DNA of 64,000 nucleotides from Candidatus Latescibacterota bacterium (GCA_022824945.1 JAJDYX010000032.1:27295-91294), one strand, 5' to 3'. Positions 27,350 to 37,543 are shown, counted from the first letter of the stretch. The notes: generated by a model from the letters alone, not told the origin. A program made the numbers and translations.

Positions 27350-30201
27350 TTTTTAGCCGTCCCCTCTTCTGGTAACAGGACGAATCGCGCGTAGTTTTCC
27401 ATGTTGAAGTATTGCTGCGTTACTTTCTGTACGTGTTCTGCTGTGAGTTTTTTGATGACTTCGTCTTCATAAGTCAACCACGCCATCAAGTCCCTCTCAT
27501 TCTGGTAATATGAGCTTAGCGTACTGCGCCAGTAACTGTTTTCTTTTTTGTTGGTCTCTCGGCTCCTCAAATCCATTTCGGTCACTTTGTCGATGTAGGA
27601 TTGATCGACGGGCTTTTGTTTCATGCTGTCGATTTGGGCAAAGACGAGTTGCGTCAATTCTTCCAACCGCTCGGGGTCGCATCCAAAGCTGATTGAGATG
27701 CTGTATCGGCCTTCGGGCCAACGCGAAAGAGATGTGCGCACGCCAACGCCGTACGTGCCGCCCTCATCTTCCCGGAGTACTTCCCGAAGTTTTATCTGCA
27801 AGACATCGCCCATTGAGCCAAAGACATACCGCCTGAATCGATCGTTGTAATCAATAGGCCCGGTGAAGATCAGCCGTGTGCTACTTTTGGGTTCCTGTCC
27901 CCGTCGCACGGTTTTTTCTATGACGCCTTTTGGTGCTCTGACGCCCGTGTCGCGCCAAGTTTCTTCGCGGTTGAGTGCGGGCAAGCCGCCGAGATAGGTT
28001 TCTATTAGCGGTTTTATTTTTGCTGGCTCAAAGTTGCCGACAAATACAAATGTGAAGTCACTGGCATCGGCAAATCGGTCTTTGTAAAATGCCAGCGATT
28101 TTTGCAGGTCCATTTCTCCCAGTATTTCGTTTGATAGCGGGCGCGATCTGACGTGGTATTGAGACATGGTAACTTGAATCGTATCGGAATAAGCAGTCGT
28201 TGGCCTCATGTCCCGATTTTGCAACATGCCTCGATAGCGGTCCAGGAGTGCTTGAAATGCCAGTGAGTCTGCACGCGGTTCTGTGAAGATGAGATATATG
28301 AGTTGAAACATGGTTTCTATGTCTTCGGGAGACGCGCTGCCCGATACGCCCTCGCTGAGGCTGCTGATGCGGGGCGATACGCGCACGACTTTGCCGGCGA
28401 GTTTTTTGTTGAGTTCTATTTGATTGAATTTGCCCAGGCCGCTTTCCATTATGGCTGAAGTCGCCGTGGATGCCGCCATGTAATTTTCATCGCTTGATAG
28501 AGAATGTCCGCCCGGGCTGAAGGATGTGAACAGGATTTCGTCGTTTTTGAAGTCCGTGGGCTTCATGACGACTTTTACCCCATTGCTCAATTTCCACTCT
28601 GTGACGCCAAATGTATCGATGGTGGTTTCGCGTACGACCTTTCCCGGCGTTGGCATATTCGCGATGAGGGGGTCGTCGGATACATCCTCCACATAGGGTT
28701 CGACCTCTTTTTGTTGTACTTCGTTGATAATATTTAGCAGGTTCGCTTCGGAAGGTACAGGTAGGCCATCTTTTTCGGGTGCGCTGACTACGATGACGCG
28801 GTTTTTGTCGGTGATCCATTCGCCGACGAGGCGGTTGATTTCTTCGACTTGAATGCTCGGGAGTAAGTCACGAAATAAGTCGCGTTCGATTTCAATGCCA
28901 GGGATGGGTTCGCCTGTCAAGATGTGACGGATGTATTCCGATGCAAAACCGCGTGAACGGCGTCTGTCGCGTTCGCGATAAGATTGTTCGATACCGCGCA
29001 ACATGTTGGTTTTTAAGCGATCTACTTCGGGTTGCGTAAATCCATGGCGTTGGACGCGAGTGGCTTCTGTTAAGACGGCTTCCAGACCCCGTTCAATTCC
29101 CCCTTCTTTGACGCCTGCGCCCAGGATGTACGTCGCTTTGGTTCTGACGAGGTTCCCGCGGCTGGAGCCTGCGCCCAGAAATGGCGGATCGGGTTTTTTG
29201 GTCATTTCTCTAAATCGCTGATTGAGCATGCTGTTGAACATGTTGCGAATGAGCATGCTGCGATAATCTTCCACTGTTCCTTCGGGTGCGACATCTTGCA
29301 TGAAATAGATAGAGATGGAAGACTGGGAATTTTCCGGGTCGGTTGTGATTGCAAACAGGGTTTCATCGTGATCGGGGACCGTATAGGCGGTTCGGGCACG
29401 CGGGTTCTCTGCTTTTGGTATCGGATCAAAGGTCTTTTTGATCAGGGCCTCAATCGCGTCTGTTTCAAAGTCTCCCACTGCGATGACGGCCATGAGGTCG
29501 GGACGATACCAGTCGCGATAAAAGCGCGTGAGGGATTCGTGTTTGAATGTGTCGAGCAATGCTTTTTGCCCGATGGGCAAACGCTCGGCATAGCGCGAGT
29601 CTTTGAGCAAGACCGGCAATTGTTTGTCGCGCATGCGCGCTCTGGCTCCGCGTCCCGAACGCCATTCTTCAATGACCACGCCTCTTTCTTTTTCGATTTC
29701 TTCGGGGTCAAATTTTACCCGATGCGCCCAGTCGCCCAGGATGCGAAATGCTTTTTCCATTACTTCGGTGCTGTCTGTGGGCACGCGAAGCATATAGACG
29801 GTCTCGTCAAAACTCGTGTAGGCATTTAAGTGCGCGCCAAAGCGCATGCCTATACTTTCGAGGAAATCGATAATTTCCTGTTTGGGGAAGTTGGCTGTGC
29901 CATTAAATGCCATGTGTTCGGCAAAGTGCGCCAGTCCCTGCTGGTCTTCGTCTTCCAGAATGGATCCCACATTGACTACGAGGCGCAGTTCGGCGCGGTT
30001 TTCTGGTCGTTTGTTTTCCCGGATTACGTAGCGAAGCCCATTTGCCAGTTTGCCCGTTCGCACTGCCGGATCAATGGACAGGGAGGGTGATGGTGGCGGT
30101 TGGGGGGCTGGTGGTTGAGGTGTTTCAACTTCTGTCTGTGTTGTTGCACAAGAGGTTATGACACACGCGCAGCAAAGTAGAATAAAGTAGTTTCTGATCA
30201 T
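27346..30201 (-). CDS. M16 family zinc metalloprotease, lipoprotein
   Basis: The 951-residue protein is a two-half pitrilysin/insulinase-type protease. It starts with a lipoprotein signal (VITSC, lipidated Cys18) followed by a Pro-rich linker. The inverted zinc motif is HFAEH (His92, Glu95, His96), with the downstream Glu expected in the ERGVVIEEWRSGRG region. The C-terminal half lacks the motif, as is usual. It would act on peptides in the periplasm or at the outer membrane. AAGGGAAT precedes the ATG at 30201; longer forms reach back into the proA end and are rejected. Confidence 0.92.
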   Translation of the reverse strand: MIRNYFILLCCACVITSCATTQTEVETPQPPAPQPPPSPSLSIDPAVRTGKLANGLRYVIRENKRPENRAELRLVVNVGSILEDEDQQGLAHFAEHMAFNGTANFPKQEIIDFLESIGMRFGAHLNAYTSFDETVYMLRVPTDSTEVMEKAFRILGDWAHRVKFDPEEIEKERGVVIEEWRSGRGARARMRDKQLPVLLKDSRYAERLPIGQKALLDTFKHESLTRFYRDWYRPDLMAVIAVGDFETDAIEALIKKTFDPIPKAENPRARTAYTVPDHDETLFAITTDPENSQSSISIYFMQDVAPEGTVEDYRSMLIRNMFNSMLNQRFREMTKKPDPPFLGAGSSRGNLVRTKATYILGAGVKEGGIERGLEAVLTEATRVQRHGFTQPEVDRLKTNMLRGIEQSYRERDRRRSRGFASEYIRHILTGEPIPGIEIERDLFRDLLPSIQVEEINRLVGEWITDKNRVIVVSAPEKDGLPVPSEANLLNIINEVQQKEVEPYVEDVSDDPLIANMPTPGKVVRETTIDTFGVTEWKLSNGVKVVMKPTDFKNDEILFTSFSPGGHSLSSDENYMAASTATSAIMESGLGKFNQIELNKKLAGKVVRVSPRISSLSEGVSGSASPEDIETMFQLIYLIFTEPRADSLAFQALLDRYRGMLQNRDMRPTTAYSDTIQVTMSQYHVRSRPLSNEILGEMDLQKSLAFYKDRFADASDFTFVFVGNFEPAKIKPLIETYLGGLPALNREETWRDTGVRAPKGVIEKTVRRGQEPKSSTRLIFTGPIDYNDRFRRYVFGSMGDVLQIKLREVLREDEGGTYGVGVRTSLSRWPEGRYSISISFGCDPERLEELTQLVFAQIDSMKQKPVDQSYIDKVTEMDLRSRETNKKENSYWRSTLSSYYQNERDLMAWLTYEDEVIKKLTAEHVQKVTQQYFNMENYARFVLLPEEGTAKK

Positions 30202-30275
30202 GATATTCCCTTCTATTTGAGTTATTACTCCGAACACCAGACTGCACCATCCACTTGCAATTTCATTGTCCTCAT

Positions 30276-31613
30276 TCATCCGCGCCATCCGCGTAATCCC
30301 TGTAATCCGCGATCACGATGGGTAAATGTTCTGGCATTTTCGCCGATGTAATCGCCCGCAATATGTCCGTCACCTGTTACCACGTATTTGTAGATGACGA
30401 GACCTTCGAGGCCGACGGGACCGCGGCTGTGCAGGCGGTTGGTGCTGATGCCCACTTCGGCACCGAGGCCGTAGCGAAATCCGTCGGCAAATCGGGTTGA
30501 CGCATTGTGCAGAACGGATGCCGAATCCACGGCTTGCAAAAATCTCTGCGCGGCTTGCTGGTCTTCGGTGACAATCGCATCGGTGTGATGGCTGCTGTAA
30601 TGGTTAATATGCAGGATGGCCTCGTCCAAATCATTCACGATTTTTACAGAAATAATCATATCGAGATATTCGGTGCGCCAATCGGTTTCAGTGGCGGGAA
30701 GTACCCCTTCGCTCAGTTCAAGAACAGCCGCATCGCCGCGCACTTCCACATCGGCGTCCCGGTAAATGTTCACCATCTCCGGCACAAAAGTTGATGCGAT
30801 ATCCCTATGAACGAGCAGGGTTTCCACAGCATTGCACACCGACACATATTGCACTTTGGCATCGAGTGCAATGCGCTTTGCGCGTTCTATATCCGCCGCC
30901 TTATCCACGTACACATGGCAGATGCCGTCGGCATGCCCCATGACGGGGATTTTGGTGTTGTTCATGATGTGTTGCACGAGTTCATTGCCGCCGCGCGGGA
31001 TGATCAGGTCGATGAGGTCGTGTAATTCGAGAATGGCTGCGACTTCTTCTCGCGCTTCTAAGAGGTGCATCCATCCTTCGGGGATACCGTCCAGGTCGGC
31101 CGTTGCAGCTATCATAATTTCGGCCAAGGCGCGGTTGGTGTGAAATGCTTCGCTGCCGCCTTTGAGCATGACGGCGTTACCCGATTTTAAGCACAGGGTC
31201 GCGATTTGCACCAGTGCGTCGGGTCGCGATTCAAAGACCACGCCTATGACGCCGATTGGAACGGTTACGCGATAGAGATTGAGGCCTTCGTCCAATTCGG
31301 TCGCGGCCTGTGTTTTGCCAATGGGGTCTTCCTGGGCTGCGACACTGTGAACACCAACTATTATTTCACTGTCCAGTTTTTCAGCATCTACTTTCAGGCG
31401 CTTGATTAGCGGAAGGGTGATTTCTCCCTGTGCCAGCATTTTTTCTGCTGCTATCAGATCGCGTTTGTTGGCGTCTAATATGCGGTCGCGATTTGCATGC
31501 AATGCCTGTGCTATGGCTTCAAGCGCGGCATTGCGCTGTTTTTCCGTTGTCTGACTCAATGTGAGTGCAGCCTGCCGCGCAGTTCTCGCCGCAGCTTTGA
31601 TATCATCTGCCAT
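30276..31613 (-). CDS. proA: Gamma-glutamyl phosphate reductase
   Basis: This enzyme reduces gamma-glutamyl phosphate to glutamate semialdehyde with NADPH in proline synthesis. The 445-residue protein shows the typical GVIGVVFESRPDALVQIA segment and the catalytic Cys in YVSVCNAVETLLVH. AGGAGG lies before the ATG. The last dozen residues (after GENARTFTH) are encoded by an ATCCGCG tandem repeat and look like read-through of intergenic repeat sequence into the gene end. proB is not adjacent. Confidence 0.95.
   Translation of the reverse strand: MADDIKAAARTARQAALTLSQTTEKQRNAALEAIAQALHANRDRILDANKRDLIAAEKMLAQGEITLPLIKRLKVDAEKLDSEIIVGVHSVAAQEDPIGKTQAATELDEGLNLYRVTVPIGVIGVVFESRPDALVQIATLCLKSGNAVMLKGGSEAFHTNRALAEIMIAATADLDGIPEGWMHLLEAREEVAAILELHDLIDLIIPRGGNELVQHIMNNTKIPVMGHADGICHVYVDKAADIERAKRIALDAKVQYVSVCNAVETLLVHRDIASTFVPEMVNIYRDADVEVRGDAAVLELSEGVLPATETDWRTEYLDMIISVKIVNDLDEAILHINHYSSHHTDAIVTEDQQAAQRFLQAVDSASVLHNASTRFADGFRYGLGAEVGISTNRLHSRGPVGLEGLVIYKYVVTGDGHIAGDYIGENARTFTHRDRGLQGLRGWRG
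30277..30313. repeat. ATCCGCG imperfect tandem repeat overlapping the proA 3' end
   Basis: Four units of the form CATCCGCG, CATCCGCGTAATCCC, and TAATCCGCGAT follow one another. The block forms the C-terminal tail of ProA on the minus strand, giving a Gly/Leu/Arg-rich extension that normal ProA proteins lack. Confidence 0.65.
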
Positions 31614-31644
31614 GTTTCCTCCTGATTAGGTCTCGCTTTGGACT

Positions 31645-32166
31645 TTACACCAGTTTTGAAAGGATTTCTGATGGGACGTGCGATTTTAAAAAGGGATAAG
31701 TTTCAATGAGGCGAGCAATGTCGGCCAGATCTTTTTGCCGTTTGCTGCTGCGTCGATCCGTATCCAGTGCAGCCCATATTTTGCCCTGCAATGTATCTTC
31801 AAGGCGTGCAACTGGCAGTTCAAGGCCGAGTATTTCGCGCGGTGTGGCGCGATCTGGAAAATCAAAATATCGCGCATCTGTTTGGATCTGCACGCGCAAG
31901 TCGGATCCTTCTTGATACACGTTGAGGCTATGTGGAAAGTGCTTTACCTCAAAGTTCGTTTCTAACAGGGTCACAACCCGGTCAAAATGTGCAATAGCGA
32001 CAACCAGATTGAGATCCAGGCTGACCACTGGCTCTGCATAAGCATTGACAGCTTGACCACCAATTACGCAATACGCTATGTCGTGTTCTGTCAATAAGGC
32101 GATCAGGTTCTCTAAAAAATGGCTGTGATCCATTGTCACTGTTTTCCAAAAATCGAGTGCGTGCAT
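31645..32166 (-). CDS. Nucleotidyltransferase-like protein (AbiEii/DUF6036 type)
   Basis: The 173-residue protein opens like nucleotidyltransferases of the AbiEii or DUF6036 kind: YCVIGGQAVNAYAEP gives the Gly-Gly loop, and SLDLNLVV stands where an SxDxD metal site is expected, so the second Asp is Asn. A C-terminal helix-rich part (RQKDLADIARLIETYP) matches the conserved RxKDLxD end of the group. It has no recognisable partner and lies between mmsA and proA. The start could also be the Met at residue 12. Catalysis may be impaired. Confidence 0.72.
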   Translation of the reverse strand: MHALDFWKTVTMDHSHFLENLIALLTEHDIAYCVIGGQAVNAYAEPVVSLDLNLVVAIAHFDRVVTLLETNFEVKHFPHSLNVYQEGSDLRVQIQTDARYFDFPDRATPREILGLELPVARLEDTLQGKIWAALDTDRRSSKRQKDLADIARLIETYPFLKSHVPSEILSKLV

Positions 32167-32233
32167 AGCATTTGCCTGTGAGTATAGCGGTTATCCCATT
32201 CTGATCAACACGTCCCGATACACGCTCCATACT

Positions 32234-33709
32234 CTAAAAGAATTGTCGCTTTGTGTCAATCCATCGGCTGATTGTTACTTTTTGTCGCGTAAAGAACGAT
32301 ATGCCTTCGGTGCCCTGTACATGTAAGTCGCCGAAGAAGGAATTGTTCCATCCTGAGAAGGGGAAGAATGCCATGGGCGCGGGGACGCCGATGTTGATGC
32401 CGACCATGCCGGCGTTCACTTCGTGGCGAAATTTGCGCGCGGCTCCGCCACTGGATGTAAATAATACGGCTGCGTTACCGTATCCGCTGGCATTGCACCG
32501 GGCAATGGCCCCCTCTAAGTCGTCCGTGTGCATGGTCGATAATACGGGTCCGAAAATTTCTTCCCGCGCAATGGACATCTGGGGTTTTACCCGATCGAAA
32601 ATTGTCGCGCCGAGGTAGAAGCCGTGTGGTGTTTCTTCGACTTTTACATCGCGGCCATCTACGATTAGTTCTGCGCCTTCTTTCAGCCCATTTTCGATGT
32701 GTTGATGGATGCGGTCCAGGTGCGTTCGAGTCACTACCGGTCCCATATCTACACTGGGATCGCGGTCAGTTGGTCCCACTCGAAATTCGCGTGCGGTTTC
32801 GCTGAGGGGTTCCAGGAAACGGTCGCCCGCACCTTCGGCACAGACGAGTACACTGCCGGCCATGCACCGTTCTCCGGCGCAGCCATAAGCAGATCCCATT
32901 ACGGCAGCTACGGTTGAGTCCAGGTCGGCGTCAGGCAATACGATTAAGTAATTTTTCGCGCCACCGGCTGATTGTACGCGCTTGCCATTGCGGGTGGCTG
33001 TTTCATAGACATGGCGCGCCACGGGTGTTGATCCGACGAATGAAACAGTTTTCACTTCGGGATGGGCGAGCAGTGCATCTACCGCGTCTTTTCCACCGTG
33101 TGCGATGTTGAATACGCCGGGCGGTAATCCGGCTTCGGCCAATAGTTCGCCAATTCGAATTGCGCTCAAGGGTACGCGTTCCGACGGTTTTAATATATAG
33201 GTGTTGCCGCATACGAGGGCAATGGGCAATGTCCACATGGGCACCATAGATGGAAAGTTGAATGGCGTGATGCCTGCGGATACGCCCAGGGGCTGTCGGA
33301 TGGTGTCGCAATCTATTCCCTGTGCGATATTTTCCAGCGCGTCGCCCATCAAGAGCGCGGGCGCACCACAGGCAAATTCTGCGACTTCGATTCCACGTCG
33401 AATTTCGCCTCGCGCATCTTCTATGGTTTTGCCATTTTCGCGGGTTACGAGTTGGGCCAGTTCTTCGAAGTGGGTTTCCATGAGTGCGACGAGCCGGAAC
33501 ATCACGCGGGCGCGATCAACTGCCGGTGTGTTCGCCCATTCGGGAAATGCATTTGCGGCTGATTGTACTACGCGGTCTATTTCCGATGCGTCACATAAGG
33601 GTGTTGCGGCAATTTCTGTTCCATCCGATGGGTTGTAAACGGGTACTGTTTCCGTTGCTTCAGATGCCACCCATTCGCCATTGAGGAATAATTTGACTGT
33701 CTCGGCCAT
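32234..33709 (-). CDS. mmsA: CoA-acylating methylmalonate-semialdehyde dehydrogenase
   Basis: The enzyme converts methylmalonate semialdehyde or malonate semialdehyde to propionyl- or acetyl-CoA with NAD+ and CoA, the last step of valine and of myo-inositol breakdown (MmsA/IolA). The 491-residue protein shows the aldehyde dehydrogenase fold with the catalytic Cys in [13 protein letters not shown] and the family-typical [22 protein letters not shown] lies before the ATG. With oxidoreductase and TIM-barrel genes upstream in the same run, an inositol-like or uronate-like pathway is a reasonable inference. Confidence 0.93.
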   Translation of the reverse strand: MAETVKLFLNGEWVASEATETVPVYNPSDGTEIAATPLCDASEIDRVVQSAANAFPEWANTPAVDRARVMFRLVALMETHFEELAQLVTRENGKTIEDARGEIRRGIEVAEFACGAPALLMGDALENIAQGIDCDTIRQPLGVSAGITPFNFPSMVPMWTLPIALVCGNTYILKPSERVPLSAIRIGELLAEAGLPPGVFNIAHGGKDAVDALLAHPEVKTVSFVGSTPVARHVYETATRNGKRVQSAGGAKNYLIVLPDADLDSTVAAVMGSAYGCAGERCMAGSVLVCAEGAGDRFLEPLSETAREFRVGPTDRDPSVDMGPVVTRTHLDRIHQHIENGLKEGAELIVDGRDVKVEETPHGFYLGATIFDRVKPQMSIAREEIFGPVLSTMHTDDLEGAIARCNASGYGNAAVLFTSSGGAARKFRHEVNAGMVGINIGVPAPMAFFPFSGWNNSFFGDLHVQGTEGISFFTRQKVTISRWIDTKRQFF

Positions 33710-33724
33710 GATGATCTCCTGTGC

Positions 33725-35182
33725 TCACTCCGCTCCGTGCTGTCGAAATTTTGGTGCTTCGCCGGGTACGGGCGAGTTGTCAAATGCACCCCGATGAATT
33801 ATGGCTTCTTCGCCACCCAGAGATTCAATCATTTCTCGTTGCGAGGCTTTGGCCTGGGTATCTACAACTTCGGGATCGAGGAGGTCGCGCAGTTCGCGTT
33901 CGAAATGTTCCAGGATTTCCCGATGATCGGACGACTGCGCGAGGTCGCGGCACTCTTCGGGGTCGTCTATTGTGTCGAATAGTTGCGTTGGATTATTGAC
34001 GTGATATATGTATTTGTATTTTTGGTTTCGCAACATGTACGCCCCGTTCTGCGCGCCTATCGCGTGATATTCGCTAAAGACCGTGCGGTCGCGGTTTTCT
34101 TCCTGTGCAATGGACCACAGGGATTCGCCCGGTAAATTGGCGTCTTCCTCGGTTTGTTGCGCGCCCACGGCTTCCAAAATTGTCGGGAAACTATCGACGA
34201 GCGATACGGGTGTTTCCACGACTTTGCCCGCGGGAACGTCGGGACCTGCCATCAAAAATGGCACGGCGGCAGATTCTTCATACATCGTAAATTTGCCATA
34301 TATGCCGCGTCCGCCCAGGTGCTCACCGTGGTCTGTTGTATAGATTATGCGGGTTGTGTCGGTTAGTTCCAATTGGTCCAGGGTATTGAGTACCCGACCT
34401 ATTTGACGGTCCAGATACGTACATACGCCGTAGTACGCCGCATTTAGCTGTCGTACGATGGCTTCGGGGAATTGGGGGTCAAATGTGAAGAATCGCCTGA
34501 AGTAGTCCATTGCGGGATGGTCGGGCCAGTCCTCGGTTCGCCATTGCGGCGGCATGGGCAATTCGTTCGGGTCGTAGATGTCGTATGCGTCTGGCGGCGA
34601 TATATACGGCGGGTGTGGGCACACAAATGACAGGAACAGGCACCAGGGTTTTTCGTTGTGCTGATGTTCTTGTAGCCACTTTATGGCGTGGTCTGCATTG
34701 CGCTGGTCGTATTGTAAATAGGTGGAGTCGCCCGGTCCGGCCTCTCGAATTCCCGGCCGTTTGTTGCGAAAGGGTGGCTGTTCTCGGATACAGCCGAGTA
34801 CGTCGCCTGTGCCATCGACGACGTTTAATGGTTCGATTTCTTCGGTGAATCCATGATCCGTGCCCTGGCCCTTGAAGTGCAGTTTGCCTATTGATGTGGC
34901 GTTAAAATCCTGCTCGCGCAAGCGGTGGTGCCAGCTTGGCGCGTTTCCTGTGTATGGATGTCCGTTGTCCCAGTTGCCAATTTGATGTACGTAGCGTCCC
35001 GTGGCCAGAGATGCGCGCGCTGGTACGCATATTGGACAGTTGGTGTAGGCATTGGTAAATCGCGTGCCCTGTTCGGATAGCCGGTCCAGGTTGGGCGTTT
35101 GCACCATCGGGTGACCATAACATCCGAGCAGGTTGCGATTGTGTTGATCGGAAATGATGTAGAGCATGTTTGTCGGTTGCAT
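33725..35182 (-). CDS. Type I sulfatase (CxPAR variant)
   Basis: The 485-residue sulfatase has the modified-Cys motif ICVPARASLATG with Cys52, in which Ala replaces the usual Ser of CxPSR; this variant is accepted by formylglycine-generating systems. Metal ligands are in YIISDQHN and YTTDHGEHLGGRG. There is no signal peptide. AGGAT precedes the ATG; mmsA follows after 15 bases and the cupin gene precedes by seven. It is only distantly related to the other sulfatase at 17031-18488, so the two probably act on different sulfated sugars. Confidence 0.9.
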   Translation of the reverse strand: MQPTNMLYIISDQHNRNLLGCYGHPMVQTPNLDRLSEQGTRFTNAYTNCPICVPARASLATGRYVHQIGNWDNGHPYTGNAPSWHHRLREQDFNATSIGKLHFKGQGTDHGFTEEIEPLNVVDGTGDVLGCIREQPPFRNKRPGIREAGPGDSTYLQYDQRNADHAIKWLQEHQHNEKPWCLFLSFVCPHPPYISPPDAYDIYDPNELPMPPQWRTEDWPDHPAMDYFRRFFTFDPQFPEAIVRQLNAAYYGVCTYLDRQIGRVLNTLDQLELTDTTRIIYTTDHGEHLGGRGIYGKFTMYEESAAVPFLMAGPDVPAGKVVETPVSLVDSFPTILEAVGAQQTEEDANLPGESLWSIAQEENRDRTVFSEYHAIGAQNGAYMLRNQKYKYIYHVNNPTQLFDTIDDPEECRDLAQSSDHREILEHFERELRDLLDPEVVDTQAKASQREMIESLGGEEAIIHRGAFDNSPVPGEAPKFRQHGAE

Positions 35183-35189
35183 AAAATCC

Positions 35190-35714
35190 TCATTTTTTCC
35201 ATAAATTCATTACGGCACCATTTATTCCAAAGACCGGATCAGATACGGGCATTGGTACTTTGGGGATATTTTCCAGCGCGTGTCTGTGTTCATGAGCACT
35301 TTCTCGGCACAGGTCCGGGTGCTGGCCATCGGGATACGCCCCTACGACCAGTAAGTCTGAACTCGCGCCCAGGTTTTTGTGTCCCACGCCCGCGGGAACG
35401 ACCATGACATCGCCAGGTCCGATTGTCAAGCGCACGCCCTGTTCACCTCCCATGCATACTGTGGCACTTCCCTGTGCGATGCCCAACACTTCGTGCGCTG
35501 TGGCGTGGTAGTGGTGAAAGGGATAAATGCCGTTGCGCCATGAACGCGACCAGCGATTGGCGGCAAATACCTGCTCAAATGCCCGTGCGGGATCGTCTTC
35601 GGGTAGTGATAGAGCGTCTTGATAGACTATGAGGGGGAACGCGCTGTTTGGAACTATTCCGTCGTCTGGAAAATAATGCGGTGTTATTTGTGCGTCTTTT
35701 TGAACGAATTCCAT
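35190..35714 (-). CDS. Cupin domain protein
   Basis: The 174-residue protein is a single-domain cupin. The metal motif is YPFHHYHATAHEVLGIAQG (two His, then His and Glu), followed by GPGDVMVVPAGVGHKN in the second motif. It resembles the YjlB-like group, of unknown reaction. AAGGAT precedes the ATG at 35714, eight codons inside the longest frame. Its position between a sulfatase and a TIM-barrel isomerase suggests a sugar isomerase or dioxygenase step. Confidence 0.82.
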   Translation of the reverse strand: MEFVQKDAQITPHYFPDDGIVPNSAFPLIVYQDALSLPEDDPARAFEQVFAANRWSRSWRNGIYPFHHYHATAHEVLGIAQGSATVCMGGEQGVRLTIGPGDVMVVPAGVGHKNLGASSDLLVVGAYPDGQHPDLCRESAHEHRHALENIPKVPMPVSDPVFGINGAVMNLWKK

Positions 35715-35744
35715 AACTATCCTTTCGCGTGGATTCAAGGGATT

Positions 35745-36527
35745 TTAAGTCATTGTTCTCATTACTTCGATGCATTCGGCCACCTGTTTCTCTGGAGATG
35801 GGGCGTTATTTTCTTCTTCTAAAACCAGCCATCCCGTACATCCTTGTAGCGCGTTTCGCAAAGCTGATAGGTCTAATACGCCTGTGCCCAATTGGGGTCG
35901 AAGTGCATTGCCTGTAGCGTCTTCTGAATGGTCCGCAAGGTGGATGATGTGTAGTCTGTTTGAGAGTTCTCCGATCAGTGCGATTGCGTCTTTGCCCGCC
36001 CGTATGTGGTGTCCGGTGTCAAAGGCGAATCCCACGTATGACGGGTCGGTATATGACGATAGTTTGACCAGTCCTTCTTGCTCAGATTCCCACCAGTGGT
36101 TGTGATAGGCGAGTTGGACGCCTTTGGGCGCGCAGTGTTCACCCAGGAGGTTTAGACCTTCTGCGGTTTTTTCCCACATTTCGTCTGATACGGATCCCTG
36201 ATTTGGACGCCGCCCGCTGCAGACGATGTACTGTCCGCCAACAGCGGATACAAAGTCAGCGATCTGATCCCCTTCAGTTCTGATTTGATCACGCGAGGAT
36301 TCATCCCAGTGAGCGGCTCCGTAATGCGCGCCAATTAGTTCGAGATTGGTTTCAGATAGGATGCGTTTGAATGCTTCGGGGTCTTGAAAATATCGCTCCA
36401 GATTTTTCCAATTTGCTTCCAGTCCCTTGAATCCCAGATTTCCGATCTGGTGGACAACTGCGAGGAAATCCGCTTCGCTGGGGTATATGCCTTTGCCAAA
36501 TGATCTCGCCTGACATCCGAGTTTCAT
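35745..36527 (-). CDS. Sugar phosphate isomerase/epimerase (TIM barrel)
   Basis: The 260-residue protein is a xylose-isomerase-like TIM barrel. Metal-binding positions are visible in LAYHNHWWESE, VGFAFDTGHHIRAG (Asp and His), LHIIHLADHSED and a C-terminal WLVLEEENN. It fits the inosose dehydratase or hydroxypyruvate-isomerase-like groups. GAAGGA lies before the ATG at 36527; the longer frame to 36722 overlaps the oxidoreductase and is rejected. The oxidoreductase gene ends 14 bases upstream, so the pair may form a dehydrogenase-isomerase couple. Confidence 0.85.
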   Translation of the reverse strand: MKLGCQARSFGKGIYPSEADFLAVVHQIGNLGFKGLEANWKNLERYFQDPEAFKRILSETNLELIGAHYGAAHWDESSRDQIRTEGDQIADFVSAVGGQYIVCSGRRPNQGSVSDEMWEKTAEGLNLLGEHCAPKGVQLAYHNHWWESEQEGLVKLSSYTDPSYVGFAFDTGHHIRAGKDAIALIGELSNRLHIIHLADHSEDATGNALRPQLGTGVLDLSALRNALQGCTGWLVLEEENNAPSPEKQVAECIEVMRTMT

Positions 36528-36541
36528 TTTGTTTTCCTTCG

Positions 36542-37543
36542 CTAAAGCTCGACTGTGATGGCTTTTCCTTCGCGGGAAGAGAAATACGCGCCTTCGCTTA
36601 CCGCTACTTGTGCGAGTCCGTCTCGCAGGCTCGCTCCGGGTGACACATCTGTTCGCCCTTCTTTCACGCATTGCGCGAAATGCGTCCACATGTCTGTCGG
36701 CTGCTGTCCCGAACCCGTCCATTCTCCTTTTTTCAGGTCAATCGGTGTTTTGTCTTCTTCAAATCCGCGATGGGTGACGTATCGGATTCGATTGCGCTCT
36801 GTCGCCGAAATATTTCCTCTCAAGCCCGCCATCTGGTAGATGTTCTGCATCTGGATGCCCGCCATGCTGCCCGTCATACACACGATTTGCCCGTTTTTAC
36901 ATCGGGTCGTGATGTTGACGAATTCTACGGCGTCTTTGTCGGGTTTGAATAAGCCGCAACGCTCGTGTCCCATGACTTCTACGGGCAAAGATCCCGTCCA
37001 CCACAAAGCCAGGTCCATGGTGTGCGATAGTGCGTCGAGGATGCCGCTGTAGTGTTCGGGGAAGAAATACTGCGGGTTAAAAAATCCGCGCTGAAGTGTT
37101 ACGTTGGTCTGAATCAGATCGATCTGTTCCGCCAGTGATTTCATTTCCTGGGCAAAAGCCGTGAAGCGAGATTGATATCCCACCATTGCTACGACGTTAT
37201 TTTTTTCTGCCATTTCACAAATTTCTACGCCCGATTCAATGCTGTCGCAGTATGGCTTTTCGACCAGAAATGGTTTGCCTGCCGCGGCTGCGTCGCGCAT
37301 GACGCCTGCGTGGTGTCGCGTGTGCGTCGCAATTGCCAGGGCGTCGATGTCGTCCCGCGCGATGACTTCCCGGTGGTCGAGTTCGTATTTTACGTTGAAA
37401 TTTTCAGCCGCGTTTTTGGCGCGTTCTTCATCCAGGTCGCACACGAGTGCGAGTTCGGCTTCATCGCATCCCAATAGTTCGCGTGCATGCGACGGTCCGC
37501 GCTGCCCTGTGCCGATTACTGCGACTCGAATTTTATTTGACAT
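36542..37543 (-). CDS. Gfo/Idh/MocA family oxidoreductase (2)
   Basis: The 333-residue protein has an N-terminal Rossmann motif (VAVIGTGQRGPSHA) and the conserved catalytic-lysine motif PFLVEKPYCDS. AAAGGAG precedes the ATG. It is the first gene of the run oxidoreductase, TIM barrel, cupin, sulfatase, mmsA. A sugar or inositol dehydrogenase function is likely; the exact substrate is open. It faces the plus-strand membrane-protein gene across a 235-base divergent gap. Confidence 0.88.
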   Translation of the reverse strand: MSNKIRVAVIGTGQRGPSHARELLGCDEAELALVCDLDEERAKNAAENFNVKYELDHREVIARDDIDALAIATHTRHHAGVMRDAAAAGKPFLVEKPYCDSIESGVEICEMAEKNNVVAMVGYQSRFTAFAQEMKSLAEQIDLIQTNVTLQRGFFNPQYFFPEHYSGILDALSHTMDLALWWTGSLPVEVMGHERCGLFKPDKDAVEFVNITTRCKNGQIVCMTGSMAGIQMQNIYQMAGLRGNISATERNRIRYVTHRGFEEDKTPIDLKKGEWTGSGQQPTDMWTHFAQCVKEGRTDVSPGASLRDGLAQVAVSEGAYFSSREGKAITVEL

